From: Clarkia xantiana subsp. parviflora
Lineage: Eukaryota; Streptophyta; Magnoliopsida; Myrtales; Onagraceae
Length of the DNA stretch: 64,000 bases
Assembly (NCBI GenBank): GCA_036873135.1
Contig: JAPTYO010000008.1
Span: 124,001 to 188,000 of the forward strand
Direction of reading: 5' to 3'
How positions within the stretch are numbered: the stretch's first letter is position 1; every line of letters begins with the position of its first letter. Both the position numbers and the translations under genes were made by a program. This document shows, piece by piece, positions 10,891 through 22,496 of the stretch. The notes under the pieces were generated by a model, which saw nothing but the letters and a program-made list of their open reading frames with translations, searched no databases and was not told the origin of the DNA.

Positions 10891-13800
10891 CTATACAGTG
10901 GAAGAACGCAAAGAATTACGCGTCACTTGCCGAAGAATCTGCGAGCTATTATCGTGCCGTCTGAATCCACGATCAGAATCAAATTCGCCCGGAACGATAT
11001 AGTTATTGACGAACATTCCCAAGTGAGATATCAACGGATCGGCCCTAGATTTATCAATCACAACCCGGAAAAACCGACCCGAGAGGGTCGGGAACTGCAA
11101 AAGCCTCTTGTACCCGATCGTGGTGCCATTCACAACCCTTCTCCATTCGCCTTCTCGATATAGGGTGTCAAAGTGGAACTTACTAACCCTCTGCCCCATA
11201 TGAATCGGTTCTTGAATTTGAAGCACGTTGAAAGAAACGGGTTCTTGAAACTCGAAATTCAAAACCCAACTCGATTCGTTCGGCTCGGGTGCCCAGTAGC
11301 TGTCTATGCCCTCCTGGAGGACGTTCTTGGGGCCGAAGGAAGAGTCAGGCCCGCCACGGGTGCTACTTGAGTTGATAAGGGCGCGTTTGGCGAGGTTGTC
11401 GGAGAATATGGAGTTACGGAGGCGGTGAAAATCGTTAAGGACTCGAATATCTTCGTCGGATATGAGGCCCGATTTGTTTGGAGGTACGTTAAGGAGCAAG
11501 TGGCAGTTTCGACCGACTGATTTGAAGTAGAGGTTGAGGAGTGTGAGAGCGGACTTTGGAATTTCGGTCGGGTGCCAAAACCACCCCTGCCGGATCGAGA
11601 CATCGCATTCGGCCGGGACCCAGTCATGGCCTGCGGGGTCTCCTTGCTGTGAATACCTGTCAACGTAGTAGCAAATCTGATACTTCAGAAAAGTAAAAAC
11701 ATGTTTTTGTTGCTTAAAACAACAATTTTACCGCTAAAATCAGTTGAGAAAAGTGGAAAACAACAAATCTGATAGTTGAGACGTTGAATATCAATAATTT
11801 TAAGGGTTAAAAGCATCCTTTAGTGCCGGAGAGCCATGGTCAAATTTGATGTTTTTAGGGACTAAGTTGCAAAAATCAAAAGTTGGGATATAAATTGAAC
11901 AAAAATGAAACTTATGGGGAAATCACGTGACTTGTACATGACTGCTTAGCAATCAAATTTGACGGTCAACTAACAGATACACCAAAAGTCTACAAAATGC
12001 AAACTATGGCACCAAAAAAATTTTAAAAAAATACTGCACCAAAAGCCAACTTTGATCAAACATCTGGCACCAGAAGACTATTGAACCCTATAGTTAAAGA
12101 CTCTATTAGGTTTTTTACCCTTCATTTAATAGGGTGAAAACTGATATTGCAGCTTAGTTCAGCTAATAGAGCAACAAATGATGGAATGCAAAGAAGAGAA
12201 GTTACACTGGATCGTTGCTGCCGCCGATCGTAACATCACTTGTATTGAACAAAGACCAGCAAGTTGTTCCGGCAATGCCGTCCTCGTCACCGATCCACCT
12301 GGTGCCGGGACCCGCATCCGAGAAGATGACAGACCCGGGTTGGAGCTGATGAATCATACTGAACCAACTTTCAAAGAAGTACTCCATGTCCTTCTCTCCC
12401 ACCCCTTTAGCCCCATCTAAGAACACATCCTTAATCTCTCCATATCTGCAAAACACCATTGTTGTCACTTAACATTCTGTAACCTTCAGAAACAACTTGC
12501 TTGAGCAGCAAGAAAGTTAGCAATTCGAAACATCGGATTTCTCTTGATCCGTTTTCGCTAATTTATCAAACTTTGATTGTCCTCAAGAAAGAAGACTACT
12601 ACTTTTAATGCATAGATCAAACAAATTTCCTGGTGAATGGTGATTACAAGAGCCTGATAAATGAATAAACTCACTAAAAAACAAAGCTTTGTTTGTTGTC
12701 AAGAACATACACTTTTAAACTTAAAAAAGAACTTGCTTGAGCACTAAGAAAGTTAGTAATTCGAAACATTATACATCAAACTTGATTGTCCTCAAGAAAG
12801 ACGCTACTACTTTTAATGCATATATATCAAACAAATTGCCTGGTGATTACAAGAGCCTGATAAATAAACCCACTAAAAACCAAAGTTTGTAGTCAAGAAC
12901 ACACCGTTAAACTTTAAAAAAAGAACTTGCTTGAGCACTAAGGAAGTTAATTCGAGACATAATATTCAATCTCTCGAGTCGTATCGTCCTCAAGAACGAA
13001 GTATACTACTTCTAATGCATATATCAAACAAATTGCCCGGTGATTACAAGAGCCTGATAAATAAATCCACTAAAAACCAAAGCTTTGTTTTCAAGAACAT
13101 ACACTTTTAAACTAAAAAAAAATAACTTGCTTGAGCACCAAGGAAGTTAATAATTCGGGACATAATATTCAAAATCTCGATCCGTTTCGCTAAAACACCA
13201 AACTTTGGTTGTCCTCAAGAACAATGCTCATATATCAGACAAATATGTAAACAACGCAATAATTGGAAGTATTTGCATCCATAATCAACAATAACGTAAA
13301 ACAGAACAATCTCTAGCTGGCAAATTTAGCAATGAATTAGGATCATTTGATTTGAATGAACAGAAAAGAAGCGGCATTACCTAGTGAGAAGTTCTCTCAT
13401 TTGTCCCAAATAGAACTCATTGTACGGCACAGTTCTGCCGTAGATTTCTTCGTGTCGATCCCACGGCGACAGATAGAGACCCAGACCAACTCCGGCTTCT
13501 CTAGCGGCCTTGGCCAGATCCGCCACCACATCTCCGGCCCCATTCCTCCACGGACTCGACCTCACCGAGTAGTTAGTGTACTCGCTGGGCCACAGGCAGA
13601 ACCCGTCGTGGTGCTTCGCCGTGAGGATCACCCGCGAGAACCCGGAATCCTTGGCGACATGGACCCACTGGGTGGCGTTCAGTCGAGTGGGATTGAAGAT
13701 CGACGGCGGCGCGTGGCCGGTCCCCCACTCGGAGTCCGTGAACGTGTTGGTGCCGAAGTGGAAGAACATCGCCATCTCGGCCTGCTGCCATGATAACTGA

Positions 13801-14000
13801 TGCGCTGTCGGAATCGGAAGGAAGGGAAGCGGCGGCGGCGTCCGCTTCCACGTCGCCGTCGCCGGAGTGGTCAGAGCAAGAACGGAGGAGGATATGAGGG
13901 CGAGATAGAGCAGCAAGAAGCCATTTTGCGAAGTGGGTTTTCCAAATCGAGACCGAATCTGGAATTTTTCGTTGACAATTTGCTTCGTTGCCATCGCCAT
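10891..14000 (-). CDS. FUC1: alpha-L-fucosidase, plant FUC1 type (GH29)
   Basis: Three exons on the minus strand join in frame: 14000-13381, 12445-12206 and 11656-10891, giving 541 aa. FUC1-type enzymes hydrolyse alpha-L-fucosyl linkages of glycoconjugates such as N-glycans in the secretory path or apoplast. A hydrophobic N-terminal stretch (about residues 28-42) fits a signal peptide or anchor. The GH29 barrel segments FFHFGTNTF, ILTAKHHDGFCLWPS, LYLSPWDRH and FLDGAKG are clear. Asp217 in FLDGAKG is my candidate nucleophile, not confirmed. The C-terminal part (from about residue 400) is a jelly-roll-like region containing NVLQ, SYWAPEP, RVVIDKSRADPL. Exon 2 ends ...ccagt|gtaact, chosen over the GT two bases earlier because only it preserves frame. 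The protein is longer than the roughly 500 aa I recall for Arabidopsis FUC1, with a basic, Ser-rich C-terminal tail. Both introns contain repeats. Confidence 0.92.
11804..12120. mobile_element. decayed GGGTTA-type foldback element in fucosidase intron 2
   Basis: The element starts gggttaaaagcatc and ends ttttttaccc. Its internal 'accaaaagtc' and 'gggactaagtt' phrases are like those of the family A elements at 15918 and 20789. The flanking 9-mers (taattttaa, ttcatttaa) match only 6 of 9, so this is an old or altered copy. It is wholly intronic. Confidence 0.5.
12494..13235. repeat. tandem repeat, about 200-bp units, in fucosidase intron 1
   Basis: Units begin with aacttgcttgagcac(t/c)aa at about 12494, 12731, 12925 and 13128. 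Each unit carries the same ordered landmarks: gtcctcaagaa, tactacttttaatgcatat, caaacaaattgcc, tgattacaagagcctgataa and a cactaaaaaccaaag run. That gives nearly four units with spacings of about 237, 194 and 203 bp. No coding sequence lies in it. Confidence 0.85.
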
Positions 14001-14297
14001 GGGTGTTGACTGTTAGAGAAGGTGGATCATCGCTCCATTTGATCCATCTAGACTTTGCTCCGAAGGAAGAGAGTGGCAGTCCGGTAATTATCCTTGCCTT
14101 TGTCTGGACTCCGAAGCAGATGATAATTCTTTCGTTTATTGATGATTTGGTTTTGTTTTTATTGAAAATTCAGATTGAAGATTGAAGAAAATGTCGGGTT
14201 TTTTCTTTTTTTTTTTGGGAGACGAAGAAATCTCACTGAACTTAAGAACTTTTCTCACCAATCAATCATTCAATTTTTTTTGTCTTAAAAAAAAAAA

Positions 14298-14814
14298 AGG
14301 TTAACAGGTCTTTTGGTCCATGATGTTTGACAACTTTTGGGTTTTGGTCAATGATGTTTTTTTTTACCTAGTTTTGGTACCATATGTTTGCAGATTTTTT
14401 CTAGTTTAAGTCAGACCGTTACATTCCGTCAATTTTTTGACATGTACAAGTCACGTGATCTACCCTAAACTTTCAATTTAGTCCATCTAATACATCCTTA
14501 ACCTTTTTTTTGTTCAATTTAGTCCCGAAGTTTCAAAAATTCAATTGGACCTATTGTCCAATTGGGGTCAATTTTGAAACTTCGGGACTAAATTGAACAA
14601 AAAAAAAAGGTTAAGAAAGTATTAGAGGAACTAAATTTAAAGTTTAGAGTAGATCACATGACTTGAATATGTCAAAAAATGGACGGAATGTAACGGTTAG
14701 ACCAAAACTAGAAAAAATATGCAAACATATGGTACCAAAACTAGGTAAAAAAAAACATCATTGATCAAAACCCAAAAGTTGTCAAACATCATGGACCAAA
14801 AGACCTGTTAACCC
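14298..14814. mobile_element. palindromic Mutator-like element, family A copy 1
   Basis: Nearly the whole element is one inverted repeat, beginning ggttaacaggtcttttgg and ending ccaaaagacctgttaaccc. Family landmarks in each arm are gggttttggtcaatgatg, ggtaccatatgtttg, caagtcacgtgatc and tttagtcccgaagtttcaaa. Flanking A runs make the target duplication undecidable. The element is about 300 bp upstream of the fucosidase start codon, so it may lie in or next to its promoter. Confidence 0.75.
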
Positions 14815-15541
14815 AAAAAATAAATAAAATTATAAATTAGTTTCTTGTGATTTGACTTTAGGCCCAAACAATAGTTGATTTAAGCCCATTGAAGAACACA
14901 AATTGACTTAACCAATGATAATCTATCTGTACAACAAATGTAGATCAAATTGTATTCTACGTATAGGCCAAAGAAATTGTATTCTACGTAAATGGCCGAT
15001 TTGTTTTGGGCCTCTGAAAATTATTTGATCGGATTATATATTGATTCAATTCAATATTAATATTAATATTAATATTAATGGTTTTTTTTTTCTTTTAACT
15101 TAACAAAATTACAAACCGGTAGCATAAACTATTACATCATAGTAGACTTGTCAAAGAAAAATAAGTTAGATCGGTGTTACATTATTCATATATAGTAGAC
15201 TTATTATATTCTTTCTGATCTTCACATATATAAAACATATGAATCTTTAGTTAGAAAAAACCCACCTACCAAATAAACTATAAGATGAGTATATGTGACC
15301 TTTTAGCAAATTCAACCCTAGACCATATAAATAAACGAATAAATATATTATATAATGAGACACGTACATATTGAATCAAACCACATGCATTGACACCATG
15401 TTTTATCCAAGACAAGTTTTATCACCTCTCAGTGACACGTACTTTTTTTTATTTAATAATACGTGACACGCATATATTAATTTATAATATTATATATTTA
15501 GAATAAGGAGCACAATATCTTGAAAAAGATTTTGTTTTCAC

Positions 15542-15601
<60 letters not shown>

Positions 15602-15917
15602 CACGTAGAAGTTTTAATTACATGGAGTTTACTATTAAATTTGGATTAATTGCCATCCTAATTAAAAGTAGTTTATATATTGATTTGGTTTCATTTTCAT
15701 ACTTGAAGAAGGTCAACTGACGTATAATTAAGAAATGCAGTACGTATTGACAAAACGTGGCATCTATATTCGGTACCATGCATCTTTCCTAATAAGTAAG
15801 GCGTATATAGACTTAAACTAACGTCGGCTGATTATTAAGTAATAGAAATACTATATTTGGTCGTCTATAATGTTAATTTAATATATGTAGGTTTTCTTGA
15901 TGGATTGTTATAATTTT
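14815..15917. other. intergenic DNA
   Basis: AT-rich sequence with a trinucleotide microsatellite at 15542-15599. No gene or further element ends are recognised. Confidence 0.5.
15542..15599. repeat. (AAT)n microsatellite
   Basis: About 19 consecutive AAT units. Confidence 0.9.
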
Positions 15918-16440
15918 GGGTTAACAGGTCTTTTGTTCCATAATGTTCGACAACTTTTGGGTTTTGATTAATGATGTTTTTTTTACCTAGTTTTGGTACC
16001 ATATGTTTACAGATTTTTTCTAGTTTTGGTCTAACCGTTACATTCCGTCCATTTTTTGACATGTTCAAGTCACGTGATCTACTCTAAACTTTAAATTTAG
16101 TCCCTCTAATACTTTCTTAACTTTTTGTTTGTTCAATTTAGTCCCGAAGTTTCAAAATTGACCCCAATTGGACAATAGGTCCAATTGAATTTTTGAAACT
16201 TCGGGACTAAATTGAACAAAAAAAAGGTTAGGAAAGTATTAGAGGGACTAAATTGAACAAAATTGAAAGTTTAGGGTGGATCACGTGACTTGTACATGTC
16301 AAAAAATGGACGGAATGTAACGGTCGGACCAAAACTAGAAAAAATCTGCAAACATATTGTACCAAAACTAGGTAAAAAAAATATCATTGACCAAAACCCA
16401 AAAGTTGTCAAACATCATGGACCAAAAGACCTATTAACCC
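15918..16440. mobile_element. palindromic Mutator-like element, family A copy 2
   Basis: This 523-bp inverted repeat starts gggttaacaggtc and ends gacctattaaccc. It is flanked by the perfect 9-bp duplication tataatttt (15909-15917 and 16441-16449). The arms meet at a short unpaired centre near 16160-16185 (caattggacaataggtccaattg). It has no coding capacity, so any transposase must come from elsewhere in the genome. Confidence 0.85.
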
Positions 16441-17296
16441 TATAATTTTTATTAATTTTAAGGAAAAGATGAAATGAGAAATTATTATTTAGACTCGGTT
16501 TGTCTCATCAATATGTGAATTAATCAATAAATAAGTAGTACATCATAAATTATGTTTCAATAAATAATTGTAATTAACATGTAATTATAATCCCAATATT
16601 TTTTCCTAATTAATTATATATTTTTTGGCATAATAACAAAAATTCTAATAAATGACAACACTGTCTGTTTTCTTCTGATTATTAACAATATATAATTACA
16701 TAATTTCTGCATAATTGTATTCGCTAATTAGTTACGAATCTCTACTGACTTGAAAGGGAAATGAAGATACCCCACATGTTTCTCTAATTCAAAGATTCCC
16801 TCAAAGCAAACAAATTAGACATCGACAAGTCCCATTTTTGCTTGTTTAATTAATAATTAATTAATTAATTAATTCTTAAGTATACTACTAATTAGAACTA
16901 GCTAGCGAATACTTAAATGTGTGTGGATGTAGGAAACCATAACGGTATTGCCACGGTTAAGTAGTGTCTACGTATGCATGGGCGAAACCAACCCCTAGCT
17001 ATCAATTTATATCAGAAAACAATTATATAAATTTTATATTAACTACAAAATTAACTCACTAATTAATAATTAAATATATTCCGCAGCACTTAGAGTACTT
17101 ATATTTTATTGGGAATTCAAGTTAATTTAATGCAACTTTCTTAAATTGTATATACGGGTTAATTATGATTAATTATTATGAAATGCGGGGGGACCAAACG
17201 TAAGGTTGCAATTGCAAAGCAATAATAATGAAGACTGACTCAGATTCGCTGAAGAAAATGGTAGCTGGCCTTTTCCCAGAGCTACGAATCTAGGTG

Positions 17297-17346
<50 letters not shown>

Positions 17347-17425
17347 TAAACACCTAGCTCTCAATAATTGTTCGTGTAATTGCATATATTATATCTTGCT
17401 TTGATCTAGTCTAATATTATATTAA
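16441..17425. other. intergenic DNA
   Basis: AT-rich sequence with a (TA)n tract at 17300-17340. No gene is seen. Confidence 0.5.
17300..17340. repeat. (TA)n microsatellite
   Basis: About 41 bp of TA dinucleotide repeat. Confidence 0.9.
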
Positions 17426-18251
17426 GAGTTAAGAACACAATAGGGGCCTGATTGTTTGCCCATATTACCAAAAGGGGTCTGAATTGAAAAATGATATTAT
17501 TAAGGGCCTGAATTTTGAGTTATGTTTATATGAGAGGTTTCCGTCTATTTTTTCTGTTAAAAGTAACGGAAAGTTGTCACATGCTTGACATGTGACCGAA
17601 AATAAACTGAAAACCCGAAAATGCCCTCCGACCAAAGTGTGCCCCTCACATGCTTGACCCTAAAAAGACGAAAATACCATTTAAGCCACCACGGCTCCGG
17701 CGACCACCACCCAGCTTCAGCGACCACCACCCCGACTCCAGCGACCACAAAAAAAGCTCTGATCAGGGCCACAGAGAGCTCCGATCGGAGCTTTTTTTGG
17801 CTCCGATCGGAGCTTTTCTGGCGGTTGCCGGAGTCGGGGTGGTGGTCGCCGGAGCCGGGTGGTGGTTGCCGGAGTCGGGGTGGTGGTCGCCGGGGCGGTG
17901 GCTGCCGGAGTCAGGGTGGTGGTCGCCGGGGCGGTGGCTGCCGGAGTCGGGGTGGTGGTCGCCGGGGCGGTGGCCGGAGCCGTGGTGGCCTTAAGGGCAT
18001 AATTAATGTGCAGGGGTATTTTAGACATTTCACATTTCATTAATTAAATTGATAAATTGAATAATAATTGCAAAAGGGTAATTCTGTCATTTCACGTGGT
18101 TCCGTTACATTTAACAGAAAATTTGGATGAAAACCCGAAAAAACACAAACATGAAAATTCAGGCCCTTAATAATACCATTTTCAATTCATACCCTTTTGG
18201 CAACATGGGCAAACATTCAGACCCCTATTGGCCCCTATTGTGTTCTTAGAC
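17426..18251. mobile_element. palindromic Mutator-like element, family B copy 1, with internal minisatellite
   Basis: The ends are inverted: gagttaagaacacaatagg... against ...cctattgtgttctta. The arms share gtattattaagggcctgaa-type and aacggaa/ttccgtta phrases. The centre is GC-rich and built of a ggtggtggtcgccgg-type unit repeated from about 17820 to 17985. That arrangement produces long open frames of Gly/Arg/Trp or Thr/Pro/Ala repeats that I treat as non-coding. No target duplication is recognisable here, unlike copy 3 at 55583. Confidence 0.7.
17820..17985. repeat. GC-rich minisatellite in family B element
   Basis: The phrase ccggagtcggggtggtggtc alternates with gccggggcggtggctg for about five units, with a 36-bp higher-order period in the later part. 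Confidence 0.8.
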
Positions 18252-18309
18252 ATAAATGACACGTACATATATATATATATATATATATATACATACATTA
18301 TTTTTTTGG

Positions 18310-18470
18310 CTACAAAGAAGGAATTAACTAGTAGTAACGAGCTTAGATCCATTCTGCTATGTAATGTTCGTGTTCTCATGCATGATTTTTTCCGATCAGA
18401 CTTAGTACAACGAGTGCATGTACTGATGACCTCGTCAACATAGCATCACCAACAACATACACTATAAGAA
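18310..18470 (-). repeat. dispersed repeat, body of the SINE-like family
   Basis: Same orientation as 2380-2530. Shared landmarks are ctagtagt, ttagatccatt/ttaggtccat, tangtaatgttcg, ttttttccgatcagacttag and gacctcgtcaacatag. A (TA)n tract (18267-18290) borders it, as at copy 1. Confidence 0.55.
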
Positions 18471-18850
18471 AACTGGCAAATACCTACCGCAGATTTCCTT
18501 ACCGATTTTTAAGTCGGAAATTAAATTTCAATTTAATACTGATTTCTGACTAATATATAGTTTCATCCTTGACACTTCTTAATTTTCTCCATCGACCGTT
18601 TATTAGTATTGATGATTATTAATCTTGCTCAACATATAATTTCTACATGTTTCATGCATGGAGGATGAATCTATATCGTTGTCTTACGTACGCCAGTGAT
18701 AATATGACCAGTTGACCATGCACTAATGTTATATATATATATATATATATAGCTTTTATGGCTGTATATATTGACTTGTTGCAGAGTCTAAAAAAAATAT
18801 GATAATAATAAATAAATACTAAAAGTAAGAAAAAAAATATACAATTTACC

Positions 18851-19030
18851 GTCAGTTGTGGTCTAGTAGTTGGAACGCTCGTTCGTATACAGTTTGGTGT
18901 CAAGTTTACGAGTTTAAATTCTTAAGTAGTTTGACTAAAATTATTTACTTGGGTAAGTATGACTATGTGCCTAAAGGACTGACATTTTAATTATCTGCTC
19001 GTGGTTCTAGGTTAATGGGTCCAGTGTATG
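18851..19030 (+). repeat. possible tRNA-derived SINE head
   Basis: The segment gtggtctagtagttggaacg resembles a tRNA A-box, and acgagtttaaattc 40-50 bp further on is a weak B-box. The cloverleaf does not close, so this is not a tRNA gene. The body downstream differs from that of the repeat at 2370-3345. Confidence 0.35.
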
Positions 19031-19208
19031 CGTTAATTATTCAAATGCATGATATACTTGCAAATAACCATGAAATATAGAACATTACATATATGTATAG
19101 AGTAATGAGGGTGTAATTTAATTTTACCTTAAAGTTTGTAATTATTGTCATTTTGATATTTTAAAATCTTACACCCCTTAAAAAAAATTCTTCTAGTTAT
19201 TTTATAAT

Positions 19209-19733
19209 GGGTTAACAAGTCTTTTGGTCCATGATGTTTGATAACTTTTAGGTTTTGGTCAATGATGTTTTTTTTACCTAGTTTTGGTACCATATGTTTG
19301 CAAATTTTTTTTAGTTTTGGTCTAACCATTACATTCTGTCCATTTTTTGACATGTACAAGTCACGTGATCCATCCTAAACTTTCAATTTTGTTCAATTTA
19401 GTCCCTCTAATACTTTCCTAACCTTTTTTTGGTTCAATTTAGTCCCGAAGTTTCAAAAATTCAATTGGATCTATTGTCCAATTGGGGTCAATTTTGAAAC
19501 TTCGGGACTAAATTGAACAACAAAAAAGGATAAGAAAGTATTAGAGGGACTAAATTTAAAGTTTAGAGTGGATCACGTGACTTGAACATGTCAAAAAATG
19601 GACGGAATGTAACGGTTAGACCAAAACTAGAAAAAATCTGCAAACATATGGTACCAAAACTAGGTAAAAAAAAACATCATTGACTAAAACCCAAAAGTTG
19701 TCAAACATCATGGACCAAAAGACATGTTAACCC
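19209..19733. mobile_element. palindromic Mutator-like element, family A copy 3
   Basis: This 525-bp inverted repeat runs from gggttaacaagtc to gacatgttaaccc. It has a perfect 9-bp duplication, ttttataat (19200-19208 and 19734-19742). It lies about 400 bp upstream of the MYB start codon, so its tcacgtgatc motifs are within reach of that promoter. Confidence 0.85.
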
Positions 19734-20085
19734 TTTTATAATTCAATTCTTAACCCTGAACAAAATTTCTAACTTTATTCTTGATTACGTAGCTGGATGT
19801 ATCTAAGTCGTCACAACTAACTCATTCATCTTTGTAAAAAATATTAAATTTATTTTGTTTAATATTTTGAGTGGTGCTACAAAATGTGAAAATTATTGTG
19901 AAATTTCCATAGAATGTGGAATTGGTCCATAATAATATTTTATATTGCACTACACCAACTTTCTTTTCTCTTACTTTCACAACAAATTTCATAAGAAATT
20001 TCACATGGAGAAACTTTACTCTAATATTTTTTAAAACATTTTTTAAAACGTTGAAATGCTAGTTTCTTTGATGATATAAGGAGAG

Positions 20086-20096
20086 CTATATTTATA
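20086..20096 (+). promoter_or_regulatory. TATA box of the MYB gene
   Basis: ctatatttata lies 57-67 bp before the ATG at 20153. It is followed by a short leader ending in a GA-rich run (gagagagaaagaagagagag). Confidence 0.6.
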
Positions 20097-20152
20097 CACT
20101 TCACTCTAAACTTCAAGAACAAAGAAGAGAGAGAAAGAAGAGAGAGAGAGAA

Positions 20153-22496
20153 ATGGGAAGAGCTCCATGCTGCGATAAGGCAAATGTAAAGAAAGGTCCA
20201 TGGTCTCCTGAAGAAGACACTAAGCTCAAAGACTACATTCATAAGTTTGGCACTGGTGGTAATTGGATTGCTCTTCCTCACAAAGCTGGTAATTTTTTCT
20301 CTCTCTCTCTCTATTCTCAACTGGGGTTTCTAGCTTGAAGAAGATGAGAAATATATGGATCATCAACTTTTATATATATATATATATGGTAGGTTTGAAA
20401 AGATGTGGAAAAAGTTGCAGACTGAGATGGCTTAATTACTTGAGACCAAACCTTAAACATGGTGAATTCTCTCATGAGGAAGATACTCTCATCCTTAATC
20501 TCTTTGCCAACATTGGTAGCAGGTATTTAACCCAACTTCTAGCTAGCTTCACTTGCAGATCTGTGTTCATACTTTTGTTTATAGGGTTTAGAATCTAAAT
20601 AATAGTCTCAACTATGCGTCATGTTGTTAAGCATCATCGCTGTCTCAGATACAAAATGTTGATATTCGAAACTGACGAAACAAAAATATGATTTTTTAAG
20701 TATCAAATAAGTAAAAAATCTAAAACTTTGGAAAAATAGAAAATTACATATTTTTGTTACTTAAAACGCTTGAATCAGATTAAAAGAAGGGTTTATAGGT
20801 CTTTTGGTACCCTATGTTTGCCCACTTTTGGCTTTTGGTACTACATGTTTGGTTTTGCCTATTTTTGGTACCATATGTTTACCAATTGTATACTTTTGGT
20901 CCGACCGTTAGTTGACCGTTAGAGTTGACCGTTAAGTAGTCACGTGACTTGCACATGCCTAGCCCCAAATTTTGATTTTGTTCAATTTAGTCCTCAAATT
21001 TTTTGTCCTAACTTTTTATTCTTGCAATTTAGCCCTTAAACATTTTCAACCGCACCCTAGGACTAAATTGACCTAGCCATGCTCCGACCCATGGCTAGTA
21101 GAACCATGGTTAGGGTCGCCGGACCCGGGCAACCCTAACCATGGTCCGACCTAGCCATGGGTCGGACCATGGCTAGGTCAATTTAGCAATTGGGTTCAAT
21201 TGACCCAATTGAACCCTATGTTAAATTGACATAGCCATGGTCCGACTCATGACTAGGTCGGACCATGGTTAGGGTCACCCGGGTCCGGTGACCCTAGCCA
21301 TGGTCCGATCTAGACATGAGTTAGACCATGGCTAGGTCAATTTAGTCCTAGGGTGCGGTTGAAAATGTTTAATGGCCAAATTACAAAAATAAAAAGTTAG
21401 GACAAAAAATTTGAGGACTAAACTGAACAAAATCAAAATTTGGGGCTTGGAATGTGCAAGTCACGTGACTACTTAACGGTCAACTCTAACGGTCAACTAA
21501 CGGTCGGACCAAAAGTATACAATTGGCAAACATATAGTACCAAAAATAGGCAAAACCAAACATGTGGTACCAAAAGCCAAAAGTGAGCAAACATAAGGTA
21601 CCAAAAGACCTATAAACCCTTAAAAGAATAAGTGAAAAACAGGAAATTTGACCGAATATCAACATTTTAAATCTGAAACCACGATTAGCAGCAAAACCTT
21701 TAGTTCATATTGTTTTTAGACTTAACCCTTATTTATTCTCCATATAGTTATGTATATAATATAAGCATTTTTTTAAAACTCTTATCAATTATCTAATTTG
21801 TTGTAAAAATGCAGATGGTCAATAATAGCATCACAGCTCCCCGGAAGAACAGATAACGATATCAAGAACTACTGGAATACGAAGCTGAAGAAGAAGTTGA
21901 TGTCAATGATGATGATTCCACCACAATTTCATCAACCACATTTCCCATCTTCTTCTTCTACTTATAATAACAATTACCAAAACCCATCACCATTACTAAT
22001 CTCATCATCTCCACCACTCTGCAGAGACAACTTTTACACCATTGACCCAACAAAGCCATTGACCACTGGCCTTGACTTTTTATCTCCCAATAGTAACCAC
22101 CAAACCACAGCTTCAGAAATAATGTTTCAAAACCAGGAGGGTAGTTCTGTCATTCCACTGCTAATCCAAGGAAATTCATCTTCATCTTCTTCAAGGAAGC
22201 TTGACCACCAAACCCTCAATGTCTTTTCTGATACAATAATAAAGCAGGAGATAATTATTAGCAGTACTGATATTGACTATTACCAAATCTCCAATGAGTT
22301 TGAACAAAGTCAAACTCTTCCCAACAACTGGCAGGAAAGTGCTTTACTGGCAAATGATCATCTTGAAGATGTGAAGAGACTGATAGCAGGGACTAGCAGC
22401 AGCTGCAACAGTGCAAGTCTTGAAAATTACAGTAACTTTTTCTGTCCAGTTGTTGATGAACAAAGCAGATTACAAGATAAGTCCATGTACTATTAG
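20153..22496 (+). CDS. R2R3-MYB transcription factor, RAX/MYB36-like (subgroup 14 type)
   Basis: Three exons (20153-20288, 20393-20522, 21815-22496) join in frame to 315 aa. The N-terminal MGRAPCCDK opening and both MYB repeats are intact. R2 spans about residues 14-61 with its regular tryptophans. R3 spans about 67-112, with Phe in place of the first Trp as is usual in plants, and ends [13 protein letters not shown]. The intron positions are the canonical two of R2R3-MYB genes. The repeat sequence is closest, from memory, to the RAX/MYB36/MYB87 group, which acts in axillary meristem formation and endodermal differentiation. The exact orthologue is uncertain. The C-terminal region (from about 116) is Ser/Asn/Gln-rich and unstructured, with no obvious EAR motif. 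Intron 2 (1292 bp) is mostly an 831-bp foldback transposon. The protein would be nuclear and DNA-binding. Confidence 0.92.
20789..21619. mobile_element. large palindromic Mutator-like element in MYB intron 2
   Basis: This 831-bp inverted repeat starts gggtttataggtcttttgg and ends gacctataaaccc. The 9-bp duplication ttaaaagaa is perfect (20780-20788 and 21620-21628). It is related to family A in its terminal and tcacgtgac segments. The central 400 bp differs, being built from repeated (in)verted ctagccatggtccgacc blocks. It is wholly intronic, with no coding capacity. Confidence 0.9.

Noticed and set aside
13356..14185. Plus-strand open frames across fucosidase exon 1
   Set aside because: They are antisense shadows of the GC-rich coding exon. 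They show no family similarity and the minus-strand frame is clearly the real gene.
17557..18043. Open frames encoding Gly/Arg/Trp-rich or Thr/Pro/Ala-rich proteins
   Set aside because: They translate the minisatellite of a palindromic transposon on both strands. They have no conserved domain, and similar frames appear in the other family B copies only because of the repeat.
18469..18600. Possible CACTA element starting cactataagaaaactgg
   Set aside because: Only one end resembles the CACTA terminus. No inverted partner or 3-bp duplication was found nearby.
18851..18915. Possible tRNA gene
   Set aside because: A-box and weak B-box-like phrases are present, but the acceptor, anticodon and T stems do not pair. 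It is better read as a SINE-like head.
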